From an uncultured Candidatus Saccharibacteria bacterium (lineage in GTDB: Bacteria; Patescibacteriota; Saccharimonadia; Saccharimonadales; UBA4665): DNA of 57,000 bases. Both the position numbers and the translations under genes were made by a program. The stretch is taken from positions 1-57,000 of the forward strand of contig CAIMFK010000005.1 in assembly GCA_903840315.1 (NCBI GenBank), written 5' to 3'. Shown here in pieces: positions 1 to 9,343 of this stretch. Below the pieces are notes generated by a model that did no database searches, was not told the origin of the DNA, and saw only the letters and a program-made list of their open reading frames with translations. The stretch's first letter is position 1. Every line of letters starts with the position of its first letter.

Positions 1-1
1 A

Positions 2-418
2 GTACCAGATGAAGAAAAAGAACACCTATTCACTAAATTCTTCAGAGCTGACAACGCCCGTAAAGAAAGCCCTAACGGAACAGGCATTGGTCTATACCTA
101 GTCAAACGAGTCATAACTGACCAGCATGGTAAGTTGATATTTACCTCACAGGTTGGTAAGGGTTCTGTCTTTGGATTTACGCTTCCTATAAAAACAGAAA
201 TGCCAGCTAACGCTGCATTAGCCGCTTCAATAAATCCACCAGAAGATGCTCGTACAGACATAGATCAGGGTGATGGAACGATGACTAAGGTTACAGATGA
301 AATAAAATCTACCTCAGCAGGCGATATTTCGCAAGCAAGTAAGGACGATATCCAACCGGCTGCTCCAGTGATGAACGCTGTTACACCTCAATCCAATGAA
401 ATGACGGTAAAAGAATAA
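2..418 (+). CDS. Sensor histidine kinase, C-terminal part (cut by window edge)
   Basis: The 5' end lies outside the window; the frame is open from base 2. The visible start is the end of an HATPase_c domain: an F-box-like stretch (FTKFFRADNAR) followed by the G2 ATP-lid box GTGIGLYLV (visible residues 26-34) and the closing strand GSVFGFTLPI. This is the ATP-binding half of a two-component kinase. After the catalytic domain comes an unusual tail of about 75 residues rich in Ala, Asp, Thr and Pro, with no predicted fold. The TAA stop is directly followed by the ATG of the MMPL transporter, so the two are likely co-transcribed. The signal sensed cannot be inferred because the sensory half is missing. 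Confidence 0.9.
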   Translation, partial: VPDEEKEHLFTKFFRADNARKESPNGTGIGLYLVKRVITDQHGKLIFTSQVGKGSVFGFTLPIKTEMPANAALAASINPPEDARTDIDQGDGTMTKVTDEIKSTSAGDISQASKDDIQPAAPVMNAVTPQSNEMTVKE

Positions 419-2665
419 ATGTTTAATTTATTGGCTAGATTCGTAGTTAAAATGCGATGGCCTATCATACTATTTTGGATTGCCGCAGTCCCAATAACTT
501 ATTTTACCCTGCCATCACTTTCTAGCGTGACTAATTCATCTAATTCCGCTTTCTTGCCATCAAATAGTCCTTCGCAAAGAGCTCAGTATCTAGCCGAGCC
601 AATACAAGGAAAAGGCACAGCTAATACAGCATATATTGTTGCGCACAGAACGGATGGAAAGATTAATCTTCAAGATGATGTAGTTATCGGAAAAATTGAG
701 GCTCAGGTTAAGGCTTTGCCGAGCGTTGTCAATGTTGCTGACCAATCAGTATCTAAAGATGGCCAAGTTAGACTTATTAGTATTGGATTCAAAAGCGCAA
801 GTTACGGTCCCGCTGGAACACAAATTGTAGATTCGATACGCAATATGTTTTCACAGTACTCATATGATAATGGGCTTAATTTGCATATGGGGGGAGACTT
901 AGCCTCAACCGCAGATTCAGATAGTGTAACTAACGCAAGTAAGAATAATACACAGCTATGGTCTGTCGTATTCATTGTTATTATTCTAATAATTGTCTAC
1001 AGGTCATTATTAGCATCATTTGTTACTCTCTTGCCTCCACTTTTCGCGCTTCTTATTGCTAGTCCTATCATCGCTGAATCAACTAAAATTGGAGTAGATG
1101 TATCTCCCACTACAGAACTTCTATTAGTAGTTCTGTTATTGGGTGCCGGTACAGATTATGGATTGTTCTTGGTATTTAGATTCAAAGAAGAATTAGCCAA
1201 GGGTCACAATTCTAAGCAGGCTGTTATTGAAGCTTTGACTAAAGTCGGTCAAAGTGTAACATTTTCAGCTCTTACAGTTATATCTGCATTACTATGTCTC
1301 TTAGTGGCAAAGTTTGAATTCTATAAAGGTCTTGGCCCATCATTAGCGATTGGCGTAGCAATAACTTTACTAGCATCTTTGACACTGTTACCGGCACTTC
1401 TTACTTTCTTTGGTAAAAAACTATTTTGGCCAGTAAAAGTAAGAATAGATCGCCAACAAAAACTTGGCCTCTGGGGCAAATTTGCAAGTTTTGTGATTAA
1501 GACACCATATGTAATTCTTTTGGTGGCTTTTGTAATATTCTCAAGCCTTATTTATGGCACAAAGGGATGGAAAACTGGTGGACTAACCAATGGTGGACCT
1601 CCATCGACATCTGACTCTTATATTGCATCACAAATAGTCAATGAACACTTCCCTTCTTCTGTAAGTGATCCTCAATTGCTTGTCATGCATTTTGATAAAT
1701 CTCAATGGAATAGCCTGTCAAATATATCAACCGCTCAGTCTTCTCTGCAAAATTCAAATGTATTCAGTAATCTTATAGGCCCTATAGACCTAACCCATCC
1801 ATCAATTAGTGAACTCCAAATATCTAAATTGTATAAATTATTAGGTGCTCCGAGTGATTTGCCGCTAAAACAACCTTCTAGTATAAAGTTGCCAAATGAT
1901 ATTTATCTACAATATAGATCTCTGAGCCAATTTATAAGCGCAGATGGTAAAACTATTGAGTTCTTTGCTTCTATTAAGGGTGTCACTCAAGGAAGTAATC
2001 AGGCTTCTTCTAAAATACCTGCCGTAAGAGATGCTTTAATAAATGCTGGTACTGCTGCTGGTGCTTCTGAAACTGGAGTAGATTCAGCTAGTAGCTTTAC
2101 TTATGATATAAATCATCTTTCTAATCAGGATCTAAAGAAAATAATACCCATAGTATTGGCTTTAATAGCTATCCTATTGGCAATTCTACTTAGAAGCTTA
2201 ATTGCACCAATTTATTTGGTTATTACCGTAGGCCTTACATATCTTGCATCTATGGGATTCGCAAATATAGTATTTAACCATCTATCTCCCAATAGTTCCG
2301 GAATTAATTTCGTTTTACCATTCCTTTTATTTGTATTTTCTATGGCATTGGGTGAAGATTACAATATTTTGGTTATGAGTCGAATTCGTGAAGAATCAAC
2401 TAAGGATGTTAGTTTGAGGCAAGCTATAACTAAAGCAATTTCAGTCACTGGAACAACGGTTACCTCCGCAGGACTAATTCTAGCCGGTACTTTTATAGTT
2501 CTTAGTGTGGTTGGTGGTTCTACTGAGGTGCAACAAATTGGCTTCTCAATTGCATTTGGCATTCTTCTTGATACATTCTTCGTAAGAACTCTGCTTGTGC
2601 CTTCAATAGCAGTATTGTTAGGAAGATGGAACTGGTGGCCATCGAAACTATCCAGAAAAAAATAG
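419..2665 (+). CDS. MMPL-family (RND superfamily) membrane transporter
   Basis: This 748-residue protein has the duplicated RND/MMPL layout. An N-terminal membrane helix (about residues 12-31) is followed by a large extracytoplasmic domain, a helix bundle, a second extracytoplasmic domain (about 390-570) and a second bundle. Both halves carry the family signature at the cytoplasmic end of a helix: GTDYGLFLVFRFKEE near residue 243 and GEDYNILVMSRIREE near 644. The acidic residues in these motifs are the proton-relay positions of MMPL proteins. The family exports lipids, siderophores or drugs using proton motive force. The substrate is unknown. It starts directly after the upstream kinase stop, suggesting that the kinase system controls or senses envelope export. 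It lacks the C-terminal extension of mycobacterial MmpL3. Confidence 0.92.
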   Translation: MFNLLARFVVKMRWPIILFWIAAVPITYFTLPSLSSVTNSSNSAFLPSNSPSQRAQYLAEPIQGKGTANTAYIVAHRTDGKINLQDDVVIGKIEAQVKALPSVVNVADQSVSKDGQVRLISIGFKSASYGPAGTQIVDSIRNMFSQYSYDNGLNLHMGGDLASTADSDSVTNASKNNTQLWSVVFIVIILIIVYRSLLASFVTLLPPLFALLIASPIIAESTKIGVDVSPTTELLLVVLLLGAGTDYGLFLVFRFKEELAKGHNSKQAVIEALTKVGQSVTFSALTVISALLCLLVAKFEFYKGLGPSLAIGVAITLLASLTLLPALLTFFGKKLFWPVKVRIDRQQKLGLWGKFASFVIKTPYVILLVAFVIFSSLIYGTKGWKTGGLTNGGPPSTSDSYIASQIVNEHFPSSVSDPQLLVMHFDKSQWNSLSNISTAQSSLQNSNVFSNLIGPIDLTHPSISELQISKLYKLLGAPSDLPLKQPSSIKLPNDIYLQYRSLSQFISADGKTIEFFASIKGVTQGSNQASSKIPAVRDALINAGTAAGASETGVDSASSFTYDINHLSNQDLKKIIPIVLALIAILLAILLRSLIAPIYLVITVGLTYLASMGFANIVFNHLSPNSSGINFVLPFLLFVFSMALGEDYNILVMSRIREESTKDVSLRQAITKAISVTGTTVTSAGLILAGTFIVLSVVGGSTEVQQIGFSIAFGILLDTFFVRTLLVPSIAVLLGRWNWWPSKLSRKK

Positions 2666-2666
2666 A

Positions 2667-3083
2667 TTAGTTGTTAGAATTTTGAAGGCTAATTATAAAT
2701 TTAGGAATTGAAACTAGCTTCTTTTGATAATTACGATCTATTCCCATTCTGACGAAAGTTGAAATAACTATATCTAGAGGCTTTATAACTTCATCCCCTT
2801 CTAGGTTTCTTCTAAGTAGTCTTTCAAGAACACCATATGCAATACTTTCACCATCCATCTCGGACGATATTATTCCCAGGTTACTAATGATCTGAATATC
2901 AGTATTAATGTACCTTCCATAAGATAATGTATTGCTTATGTATTTTGTGGCTAGTAATGGCTCATCTTCAGAAATTTCTTCAAGTGTTTTCTCGTGAGAA
3001 TATACAGGGATATTGTTCATCTTTTCATAATCATATTCAGCAAGTGATAAAAATACAGATTTGGGTAGTTCTAGTCCATTCAT
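2667..3083 (-). CDS. Hypothetical protein, 138 aa
   Basis: I do not recognise a family. The protein is soluble, mildly acidic and mostly helical by composition, with no membrane segment, signal peptide or Cys cluster. It ends one base beyond the convergent MMPL stop. The ATG at 3083 is preceded by a TATACT box (3091-3096) with a 7-base gap, which supports this start and a leaderless transcript. It is divergent from the next orphan gene, so both may share the 80-base spacer for regulation. Its ESIAYGVLERLLRR segment faintly resembles helices in two other orphans of the window (29114-29485 and 9344-10036), but the similarity is too weak to assert homology. Confidence 0.6.
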   Translation of the reverse strand: MNGLELPKSVFLSLAEYDYEKMNNIPVYSHEKTLEEISEDEPLLATKYISNTLSYGRYINTDIQIISNLGIISSEMDGESIAYGVLERLLRRNLEGDEVIKPLDIVISTFVRMGIDRNYQKKLVSIPKFIISLQNSNN

Positions 3084-3162
3084 ACGAAAAAGTATATATA
3101 AAAATAAAATACTATTCCATAGATATTACAAAATGCCATTAATGTACTATAATAGGCTTCAA

Positions 3163-3507
3163 ATGAGAACAGAAAAACCAATTACTGAGGTTTTGAATGT
3201 CGAACTACTCCCAACTACAGGTGGTGAAATGTTGGTAAAGTATGTCTTGTCGGAACTAGGCGTAACATTTGAACTAACTCACGGTTTATATGGCCAAGTT
3301 TTTGATTTTCACGATGGCGAATCCATAGTTTATGCAGAGGATGGCACTATAATTTCTCTTCATGAAGATAATAGCTTAACAATATACGATGACGGTGAGA
3401 TTGATGAAATGCCAAACTATTTGGCCCATGAAAATGTAAATTTTTTTGATCAAATTGTAAGAAAAGCTTTACGAGGCACTGAAAATTATGAAGGGTTTGA
3501 TTACTGA
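3163..3507 (+). CDS. Hypothetical acidic protein, 114 aa
   Basis: No recognisable domain. The protein is soluble and strongly acidic in its C-terminal half (runs of Asp and Glu), with alternating hydrophobic strands that suggest a small beta-rich fold. The frame is open upstream with possible starts at 3061 (TTG), 3133 and 3142. I prefer the ATG at 3163 because a good promoter (ATTACA at 3125-3130, 17-base spacer, TATAAT at 3148-3153) would start the RNA at about 3160, and the earlier starts lie inside the promoter. The last seven bases overlap the convergent epimerase-like gene. Confidence 0.55.
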   Translation: MRTEKPITEVLNVELLPTTGGEMLVKYVLSELGVTFELTHGLYGQVFDFHDGESIVYAEDGTIISLHEDNSLTIYDDGEIDEMPNYLAHENVNFFDQIVRKALRGTENYEGFDY

Positions 3508-4379
3508 AAAACTTTATCTAGTGGCTCGGGTTCAATATCTGGAAATATTTCTTTAGCAGAATCATTAGTTACTACCATTTCATTAGCCATAGATTCAACC
3601 ATTATTCTGCCAACTTTAGCCTGATTTCTTGGTGTGAATAAGTTGAGCCACCATGCAGAGACGGCAATCGGAATTATAGGGATTCTTATGAATATTCTCT
3701 TCATTCCCTTCCACTTAGCGTATCTTCTCATTAGTTCTAGATAACTTAAAACTTCAGGCCCGCCAATCTCTATGATAAGATTTTTTGACGAATTAAGGCT
3801 TTTTGAAGCAACCAAATACTTAATAGCATCATTTAGTCCAATTGGCTGAGTAAATGTCTCTGACCACCTAGGAACCGTTAGGAAAGGCAATTTTGATACC
3901 AGGTTGACTATTATTTCGTATGATATTCCTCCCCTACCAATAACCATTGATGCTCTTAGTTCAATAACGTTAATATTACCAGTTCTTAAAATATCCCCGG
4001 TTGTATGGCGGCTTTTGAGATGTTTGCTTAAGCTATCATTGTCATTGCCAAGTCCGCCTAGATAAATGATTCTTTTTACTTTAGAGTCCACCAAGGCTAG
4101 ATTAAGAGCTTCTGCTGCTTTCCTTTCAGCTTCAGCGTAGTCCATTTTGTTTTGACTCATCATATGGACTAGATAATAGACAACATCACAATCTTTAAGG
4201 TTAACTTTTAGGTTTGAATCGAAAACAGATTGATTAATTTTTGTTAATCTTCTGTCATTCCTCGGAATTGACTGTGCAGATTGAGATATTGCTACAATTT
4301 CGTTAGTGCTGTCTTCAAGGAGTTTGTTTAGTAGATTTCTGCCAATGTATCCGTTGGCACCAATTATCGCTATTTTCAT
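3501..4379 (-). CDS. NAD(P)-binding NmrA/atypical SDR-family protein
   Basis: The 292-residue protein opens with a Rossmann dinucleotide motif GANGYIGRNLL at residues 7-17, then acidic and hydrophobic strands typical of atypical short-chain dehydrogenases (NmrA, NDUFA9-like, nucleoside-diphosphate-sugar epimerase group). The YLVHMM and GGLGND segments match conserved loops of this group. The canonical YxxxK pair is not obvious, so it may be a redox-sensing or structural NAD(P)-binding protein rather than an enzyme. Its start overlaps the permease stop by one base (TAATG), so it is the third gene of an operon with the ABC ATPase and permease. Confidence 0.8.
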   Translation of the reverse strand: MKIAIIGANGYIGRNLLNKLLEDSTNEIVAISQSAQSIPRNDRRLTKINQSVFDSNLKVNLKDCDVVYYLVHMMSQNKMDYAEAERKAAEALNLALVDSKVKRIIYLGGLGNDNDSLSKHLKSRHTTGDILRTGNINVIELRASMVIGRGGISYEIIVNLVSKLPFLTVPRWSETFTQPIGLNDAIKYLVASKSLNSSKNLIIEIGGPEVLSYLELMRRYAKWKGMKRIFIRIPIIPIAVSAWWLNLFTPRNQAKVGRIMVESMANEMVVTNDSAKEIFPDIEPEPLDKVFQ

Positions 4380-5701
4380 TATTCAGTTCTTAACGCTTCT
4401 ATTGGATCAAGATGTGCGGCTTTTCTTGCTGGCAAAAGGCCGGCAATTATTCCAATTATTATTAGAGCAATTATAAGAAGGCCAACCTGGCTAAACTTGA
4501 ATATTAGTAGCTTACTGTCACCTAGGCCTAATTTTGAAGATATAACAGGATTCAGGGCTGTTCCTCCAATAATGGCAAGAATAGATCCAATCAGTCCTCC
4601 TAGTAGCCCTATGAGACCTGCCTCTATCCTGAATAGCCTAGATATATCCTTCCTGTGCATTCCGAGTGCCTTCATAAGTCCAATCTCTCTGGTTCTTTGG
4701 AGAACGCTTATATACATAGTATTAACAACTCCAAATACTGAGGCAATAATGGCTATGATTCCAAATACTGTAACTATACCCTCAATCACGCTAATTATTT
4801 GAGTAATAGTCTTTTCGGTATCCACAACACTCTGCACCCCATAACCTTGGGCTTTAATTAGATTTTCGACATCATTCAATTTGGTAGCATTTGTCCCATC
4901 AGTAACTTTAACCACTGCTTCTAAATATTTCTGATAGTTGCTAGTTCCTTGATATATAAAGTTATTAAGATTTTCGACTGAGCCCAAGCTAGCATAGAGA
5001 TTCAATGATGTGGCTGCGGATATTGCAGTATTGGGTGTTTTATATACAGCGATAATCTTAAAGTTGCTAACCTGACTTTTTGTAGCACCAGGAATTATGT
5101 TAGATGCTCCTTGATTTAGTACTGAAAGTTTTACTGTTTGATTGATGGCTGACTGAGCATTTAAAAATCCGAGAGCGCTCAGATAACCCTCTGGCAGTAT
5201 TAATGTATTATCTTGAAGCTGACTGGGGATTTTACCGGCCAATAAAGTAGGATTTTGGTATGGGTTATAAGTAGTAAGGGTGCCGATGTATTTATTAGAG
5301 TCATCCCTAGTTAAATATTGTAAGCTAACATTGATTGAAGGCTGAGCCCATGAAACTCCTTTTATTTGTGCCAATTTTTGTATGTCAGAATTATCCAGCA
5401 TTTTAATTTGTCTAGTTTGACCTCCAAAGGTTGTGACTGATCCATAGCTTGGATCGTATAACTGAGGAGTTGATGCATCTTGACTTTTGAATAATCCTGA
5501 ATCTTTAGACACAAATAGCTCTGAAGGATCAAAATTAGTCTTAACTATATTCTGTGCGTAATCTTGAGCTCCATTACTAGCCCCAAGGGTAAGTGTTAGA
5601 GCAAATGTTCCTACGGCAATTGCAAGAGCTGTAAGAATTGTTCTAGCTTTGGAGCTTAGTAAGTTTCGTAAAGCTCGCTTGATTATGTCCAAGTAAAACA
5701 T
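4379..5701 (-). CDS. MacB/FtsX-type ABC transporter permease
   Basis: The 440-residue protein has one N-terminal helix after an RALRNLLSSKARTILTALAIAVG segment, a periplasmic domain of about 250 residues (MacB_PCD-like), and three C-terminal helices with the FtsX motif region LQRTREIGLMKALGMHRKDI. It ends with the usual LLPARKAAHLDPIEALR tail seen in MacB and LolC-type permeases. These mechanotransmission permeases work with a LolD/MacB ATPase to extrude peptides, lipoproteins or drugs, or to control cell-wall enzymes. The ATPase gene sits directly upstream with TAATG coupling. Confidence 0.92.
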   Translation of the reverse strand: MFYLDIIKRALRNLLSSKARTILTALAIAVGTFALTLTLGASNGAQDYAQNIVKTNFDPSELFVSKDSGLFKSQDASTPQLYDPSYGSVTTFGGQTRQIKMLDNSDIQKLAQIKGVSWAQPSINVSLQYLTRDDSNKYIGTLTTYNPYQNPTLLAGKIPSQLQDNTLILPEGYLSALGFLNAQSAINQTVKLSVLNQGASNIIPGATKSQVSNFKIIAVYKTPNTAISAATSLNLYASLGSVENLNNFIYQGTSNYQKYLEAVVKVTDGTNATKLNDVENLIKAQGYGVQSVVDTEKTITQIISVIEGIVTVFGIIAIIASVFGVVNTMYISVLQRTREIGLMKALGMHRKDISRLFRIEAGLIGLLGGLIGSILAIIGGTALNPVISSKLGLGDSKLLIFKFSQVGLLIIALIIIGIIAGLLPARKAAHLDPIEALRTE

Positions 5702-6384
5702 TATTTTTTACCCTCATCAATAGATTCAATTTTTCCATCTTTTAGTCTAATTCTCATGTCGGTCTGCTTTGCTAAATCATTATCATGAGTAACTAAAATA
5801 ACTGTGCAGCCTAGTTTTTTGTTTAGACTAAAGATAAGATTCATTATTTTATCTCCTGTCACACTGTCAAGATTCCCGGTTGGTTCATCGGCAAAAAGAA
5901 TTGATGGCTTGTTTACAATAGCTCTTGCAACTGCAAGTCTTTGTTTTTGGCCACCAGATAATGTCCCTGCCTTTACGTTAGCTTTGTCTTCAAGCTCTAC
6001 AGCTCGCAGAGCATCCAATGCTAACTTTTTCCTTTTGGTTATACTGACTCGGGCAATTTCTAGAGGCAACATTACGTTTTGTAAACATGTTGCATTGGCT
6101 TCAATAAAGAATGATTGAAAAACAAAACTCATTTCATTGGCACGAAATGAATCAATTTTTCTTTCACTCATTTCGAAAATGTTTTTGTCGGCTATTACGA
6201 CAGATCCTGATGTTGGTTCATCAAGACCGCTCATTATATGCATTAGCGTGGATTTTCCGGATCCACTTTTTCCAATTATTGAAACGGTTGAGTTACTTTT
6301 GATTTTGAGAGAAACGTCATTTAGGGCAGTAAATTTATTATCTTTTTTGCCATATATTTTGGTAAGATTTTTAACCTCTATCAT
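5701..6384 (-). CDS. ABC transporter ATP-binding protein (LolD/MacB type)
   Basis: About 227 residues with all ABC ATPase motifs: Walker A GKSGSGKS, a Q-loop near FVFQSFF, signature LSGGQKQR, Walker B ILFADEP followed by TGNLD, and switch His in LVTHD. The TGNLD sequence after Walker B is typical of the LolD/MacB/FtsE branch. An ATG three codons earlier (6393) is part of the TATAATG of the promoter (box 6392-6397), so the second ATG at 6384 is chosen, 7 bases from the box. It is the first gene of the reverse operon with the permease and the NAD-binding protein. Confidence 0.93.
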   Translation of the reverse strand: MIEVKNLTKIYGKKDNKFTALNDVSLKIKSNSTVSIIGKSGSGKSTLMHIMSGLDEPTSGSVVIADKNIFEMSERKIDSFRANEMSFVFQSFFIEANATCLQNVMLPLEIARVSITKRKKLALDALRAVELEDKANVKAGTLSGGQKQRLAVARAIVNKPSILFADEPTGNLDSVTGDKIMNLIFSLNKKLGCTVILVTHDNDLAKQTDMRIRLKDGKIESIDEGKK

Positions 6385-6391
6385 TTTATTC

Positions 6392-6397
6392 ATTATA
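6392..6397 (-). promoter_or_regulatory. TATAAT box of the ABC operon, leaderless type
   Basis: A perfect TATAAT on the minus strand lies 7 bases from the ATG at 6384. The overlapping ATG at 6393 lies inside the box, so it cannot be the translation start if this promoter is used. Confidence 0.6.
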
Positions 6398-6509
6398 TAC
6401 TAGTCTCGCTCAAAGTCATATTAGGAGCAGTATTTTCTAACACCTATGAACATCTGAAAAATTAAGTTTAACTTTAAGCATACATTGTATATAATATTCT
6501 CTTAAGAAA

Positions 6510-7493
6510 ATGAGTTTATTAATATCACTAATTATCGTTGCAGTACTAGTATTTCTATCTGCGATTTATTCTGGTCTAAACGTGGCACTATTGTCTTTGA
6601 ATATTCCAGATTTAGAGCGTAAAGCAAAGCTGGGCAATGTCTATGCTAAAAAATTATTACCACTTAGAAAAAACAGCAATCTCACCATCGCTAGTATAAT
6701 TATTGCCAACGTTGCAACAATATCCGCAGTATCTTTAGTCTTAGATAGACACTTAAACGGATTTATTGCAGGAATTATCTCAACCCTTTTAATTGTTATT
6801 TTCTCGGAAGTTCTTCCTCAAGCTTTCTTTATTAGAAGATCACTAGACTTGTCAGGTAAATTAGTCCCATTGATGAAGATTTTGATATTTGTAACTTATC
6901 CTATATCCAAACCCCTAGATATTTTGCTGGATAAACTTCTGGGCAATGAGAATCATTACCTTATGACGAGAAATGAACTCGGAATTTTGATTGCTGAACA
7001 CACCGACTCCAAAGCTAGTGAACTTGATTCAGACGAAATTGAAATTATGATGGGCGCATTAAGACTTAGCGAGAAGCAGGTTAAGTCAATAATGACACCA
7101 ATTGAAAAAACTTATTGGTTCACTCAAGACACAAAATTAACCCCAGAAAAAATTGATGAAATGAAAGCTAATAGCTATAGCCGAATACCAGTATTTAATA
7201 GTAAGCTAACCAATTTCTATGGCGTAATACTAATGAAAGACTTAGTTGATGTGGATTTTGATGAAGAGACTGTTGAAATCGATGACATATATCTGCACCC
7301 TTCTCAAACCGTTGGAAGCTTAATGGCTCTTGATACTCTTTTCAGAAAATTCATCCTTGGAGATTACTCACATATGATTGCTGTTGAAAAGAATGATAAA
7401 ATTGTTGGTGTAGTTACTATCGAGGATCTATTAGAAGAGATTCTACAGCATGAGATAGTAGACGAAACAGACAAACTTAAGCACAGGTTGTAA
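6510..7493 (+). CDS. CNNM/CorC-like protein (DUF21 plus CBS pair)
   Basis: The 327-residue protein has an N-terminal DUF21 membrane domain (helices around residues 3-25, 55-75, 85-105 and 115-140). A tandem CBS module follows (about 190-320), with MTPIEKTYWF at its start and VGVVTIEDLLEEILQHEI at its end. This is the CNNM/CorC/HlyC architecture, linked to Mg2+ (or Co2+) export and, in older annotation, called hemolysin. The C-terminal CorC_HlyC transporter-associated domain, present in most homologues of about 430 residues, is absent. A lipoprotein gene starts one base after its stop, suggesting an operon. Confidence 0.88.
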   Translation: MSLLISLIIVAVLVFLSAIYSGLNVALLSLNIPDLERKAKLGNVYAKKLLPLRKNSNLTIASIIIANVATISAVSLVLDRHLNGFIAGIISTLLIVIFSEVLPQAFFIRRSLDLSGKLVPLMKILIFVTYPISKPLDILLDKLLGNENHYLMTRNELGILIAEHTDSKASELDSDEIEIMMGALRLSEKQVKSIMTPIEKTYWFTQDTKLTPEKIDEMKANSYSRIPVFNSKLTNFYGVILMKDLVDVDFDEETVEIDDIYLHPSQTVGSLMALDTLFRKFILGDYSHMIAVEKNDKIVGVVTIEDLLEEILQHEIVDETDKLKHRL

Positions 7494-7494
7494 T

Positions 7495-8163
7495 ATGAAA
7501 TATGAATCTAGCCGTAGAATGAAATCAGTCGGTCTAGGTTTATCTCTTGTCTTCGGGTCGATGGCGTTAAGTGCCTGCAGTAATAATAGTGGACAGTCGA
7601 ATACATTAAGAGCAGATAATTACGCCCCAGAGAAATGCGTAAAAATTTTTCCGAATAATCTTAGTTTTTCTAAAGCAATATATCAGGATGAATATGATCA
7701 GATTCTCGCTATAGATAAGCAAATTAGCGAATCGGTATGCAATGTTGCAAATGTCGTCAGTAAAGATACATTTAACCTGATTAATCATCATGGTAAAAAT
7801 ATTAAATTTGATGTCTTTAGCGACGGATCAACAATTGACATTATGATGACTAACAAAAAGACTGGCACATATACAGATTCAGAATATTGGGTCACAAAAG
7901 ACGGACAACCTAAGTTCAATCATATACAAGGACTTATGATTGGTCGTTCACAGAATGGTCGTGAAGGAGCAATTAGCATTGATTTAAAACCAAACACAAA
8001 AGGCACAGATTGGAGTATTAGTTCAATCGGCAACTATCCTGATGCAAAACTACCCAAGTTTGATAGCTCACAGGTAATTGATAATCCCAGTGTTGATCGA
8101 ATAAAAATGAATCAAATAGCTGCCTACGTATTATCTGTTGAGATGATTAGTCATAATAGGTAA
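7495..8163 (+). CDS. Putative lipoprotein, 222 aa
   Basis: The N-terminus has basic residues (KYESSRRMK), a hydrophobic stretch and a lipobox LSAC with the lipidated Cys at residue 28, so it should be a surface-anchored lipoprotein. The mature part is soluble with no recognised domain; it has two further Cys (KCVKIF and SVCNVANV) that could form a disulfide. It is one base downstream of the DUF21/CBS gene, so it is probably co-expressed. Function unknown. Confidence 0.75.
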   Translation: MKYESSRRMKSVGLGLSLVFGSMALSACSNNSGQSNTLRADNYAPEKCVKIFPNNLSFSKAIYQDEYDQILAIDKQISESVCNVANVVSKDTFNLINHHGKNIKFDVFSDGSTIDIMMTNKKTGTYTDSEYWVTKDGQPKFNHIQGLMIGRSQNGREGAISIDLKPNTKGTDWSISSIGNYPDAKLPKFDSSQVIDNPSVDRIKMNQIAAYVLSVEMISHNR

Positions 8164-8237
8164 ATACATAGCTCACTCCTTGATAATCTTCCCTCTTAAA
8201 TATATGATTAAAGAGTAAAATTAATAGAAAAACATAT

Positions 8238-9242
8238 ATGACGCAAAAAAATGTATTACTTACAGGCATAAAACCAACTGGCCAGCCACACCTCGGTAAT
8301 TATTTCGGTGCTATTGAACCAGCACTTAAACGAGCAGATGGTAATAGGGATAATTTTTTCTTCATAGCCAATTATCATGCACTTAATACAATCGATTCTG
8401 CTGAGGAGCTTAAAAAGCTAACACATATAATTGCTGCTACATGGATTGCTTCAGGATTAGATCCAAGTAAGTGCCATTTCTATAAACAGTCTGACATTCC
8501 TCAAATATTTGAACTGGAAACTATTTTAAACGCCACAGTTCCTAAGGGTTGGATGAATAAAGCCCATGCATATAAAGCAGCGGTAGATAAAAACCGTGCA
8601 GACAAAAAAGATATTGATAGTGACGTAAATATGGGTCTGTATAACTACCCTATTTTAATGGCTTCAGACATATTAATTTTTAATGCCAATAAAATTCCAG
8701 TAGGAAAAGACCAGATTCAACATGTTGAGATTGCGCGAGATATTGCGATGAGATTCAACTCTAAATATTCAACTACCTCGCTTACATTGCCTGAGTATAT
8801 TGTTGAAAAGGATATCCAAGAAATTCCTGGAATCGATGGTAGAAAAATGAGTAAAAGTTACGGTAACGTTATTCCTTTATATGGTACAGAGGAAGATTGG
8901 TTCAACAGTATCAGAAGAATTGTGACCGACTCTGAAGCGAATCATACCATTGAAACTTTTAAGGCTACAACTTTTTATGGCATATACCATCACATTGCCA
9001 CTGAAGAGGAATCACAAAAGCTTTGTGAGTCAATGGTTGGTCATAATATTGGCTGGAAAGAAGCCAAAGAAGATTTAATGGAAAAGATGATAAAAAGATT
9101 CAAAGAGCCATCTAGCGTATATCTAGATTTGCTTCATGATACAAATCATATTGATTCAATTCTTGATGAAGGTGCAAAAAAGATCTTACCAATAGCAAAA
9201 GAAACACTTGGTAAAGTAAAAAAATCAGTCGGTGTTATTTAG
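8238..9242 (+). CDS. trpS: Tryptophanyl-tRNA synthetase
   Basis: A class I aminoacyl-tRNA synthetase of 334 residues that charges tRNA-Trp with tryptophan using ATP. The HIGH-like signature appears as GQPHLGNYFGA (about residues 14-24) after TGIKPT, and the KMSKS loop as GRKMSKSYGN near residue 200. Length matches bacterial TrpRS (325-340). A GIDGRKMSKS context and an SDILIFNA-type segment confirm TrpRS over TyrRS. The gene stands alone with 74 bases upstream and 101 downstream. No T-box motif is visible in the leader. Confidence 0.97.
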   Translation: MTQKNVLLTGIKPTGQPHLGNYFGAIEPALKRADGNRDNFFFIANYHALNTIDSAEELKKLTHIIAATWIASGLDPSKCHFYKQSDIPQIFELETILNATVPKGWMNKAHAYKAAVDKNRADKKDIDSDVNMGLYNYPILMASDILIFNANKIPVGKDQIQHVEIARDIAMRFNSKYSTTSLTLPEYIVEKDIQEIPGIDGRKMSKSYGNVIPLYGTEEDWFNSIRRIVTDSEANHTIETFKATTFYGIYHHIATEEESQKLCESMVGHNIGWKEAKEDLMEKMIKRFKEPSSVYLDLLHDTNHIDSILDEGAKKILPIAKETLGKVKKSVGVI

Positions 9243-9343
9243 TATCTTTAATTTGAAATAATAACTTAAATAGTTAGTTTTGAATCAAGACATTTTAAAA
9301 TGTGAGACTGATTTTTATTGAGTTGTAGATTAGTTTTGCGTAC
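9243..9343. other. Intergenic spacer with a 14-base palindrome
   Basis: This spacer between the convergent trpS and orphan genes is AT-rich. It holds a perfect 14-base palindrome, ACATTTTAAAATGT, at 9290-9303. The stem is all A/T apart from one C-G pair and no clear T-run follows at the right distance, so I do not call it a terminator. Confidence 0.3.

Noticed and set aside
6393-6393. ATG at 6393 as the start of the ABC ATPase
   Set aside because: It lies within the TATAAT box of the promoter, so an RNA made from it would not include this codon.
8164-8237. T-box or other riboswitch before trpS
   Set aside because: The leader is 74 bases, lacks a T-box sequence and shows only a weak AT-rich inverted repeat.
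9290-9303. 14-base palindrome as a terminator or operator
   Set aside because: Almost pure A/T, no following T-run at the right distance and no second copy seen; likely chance in AT-rich DNA.
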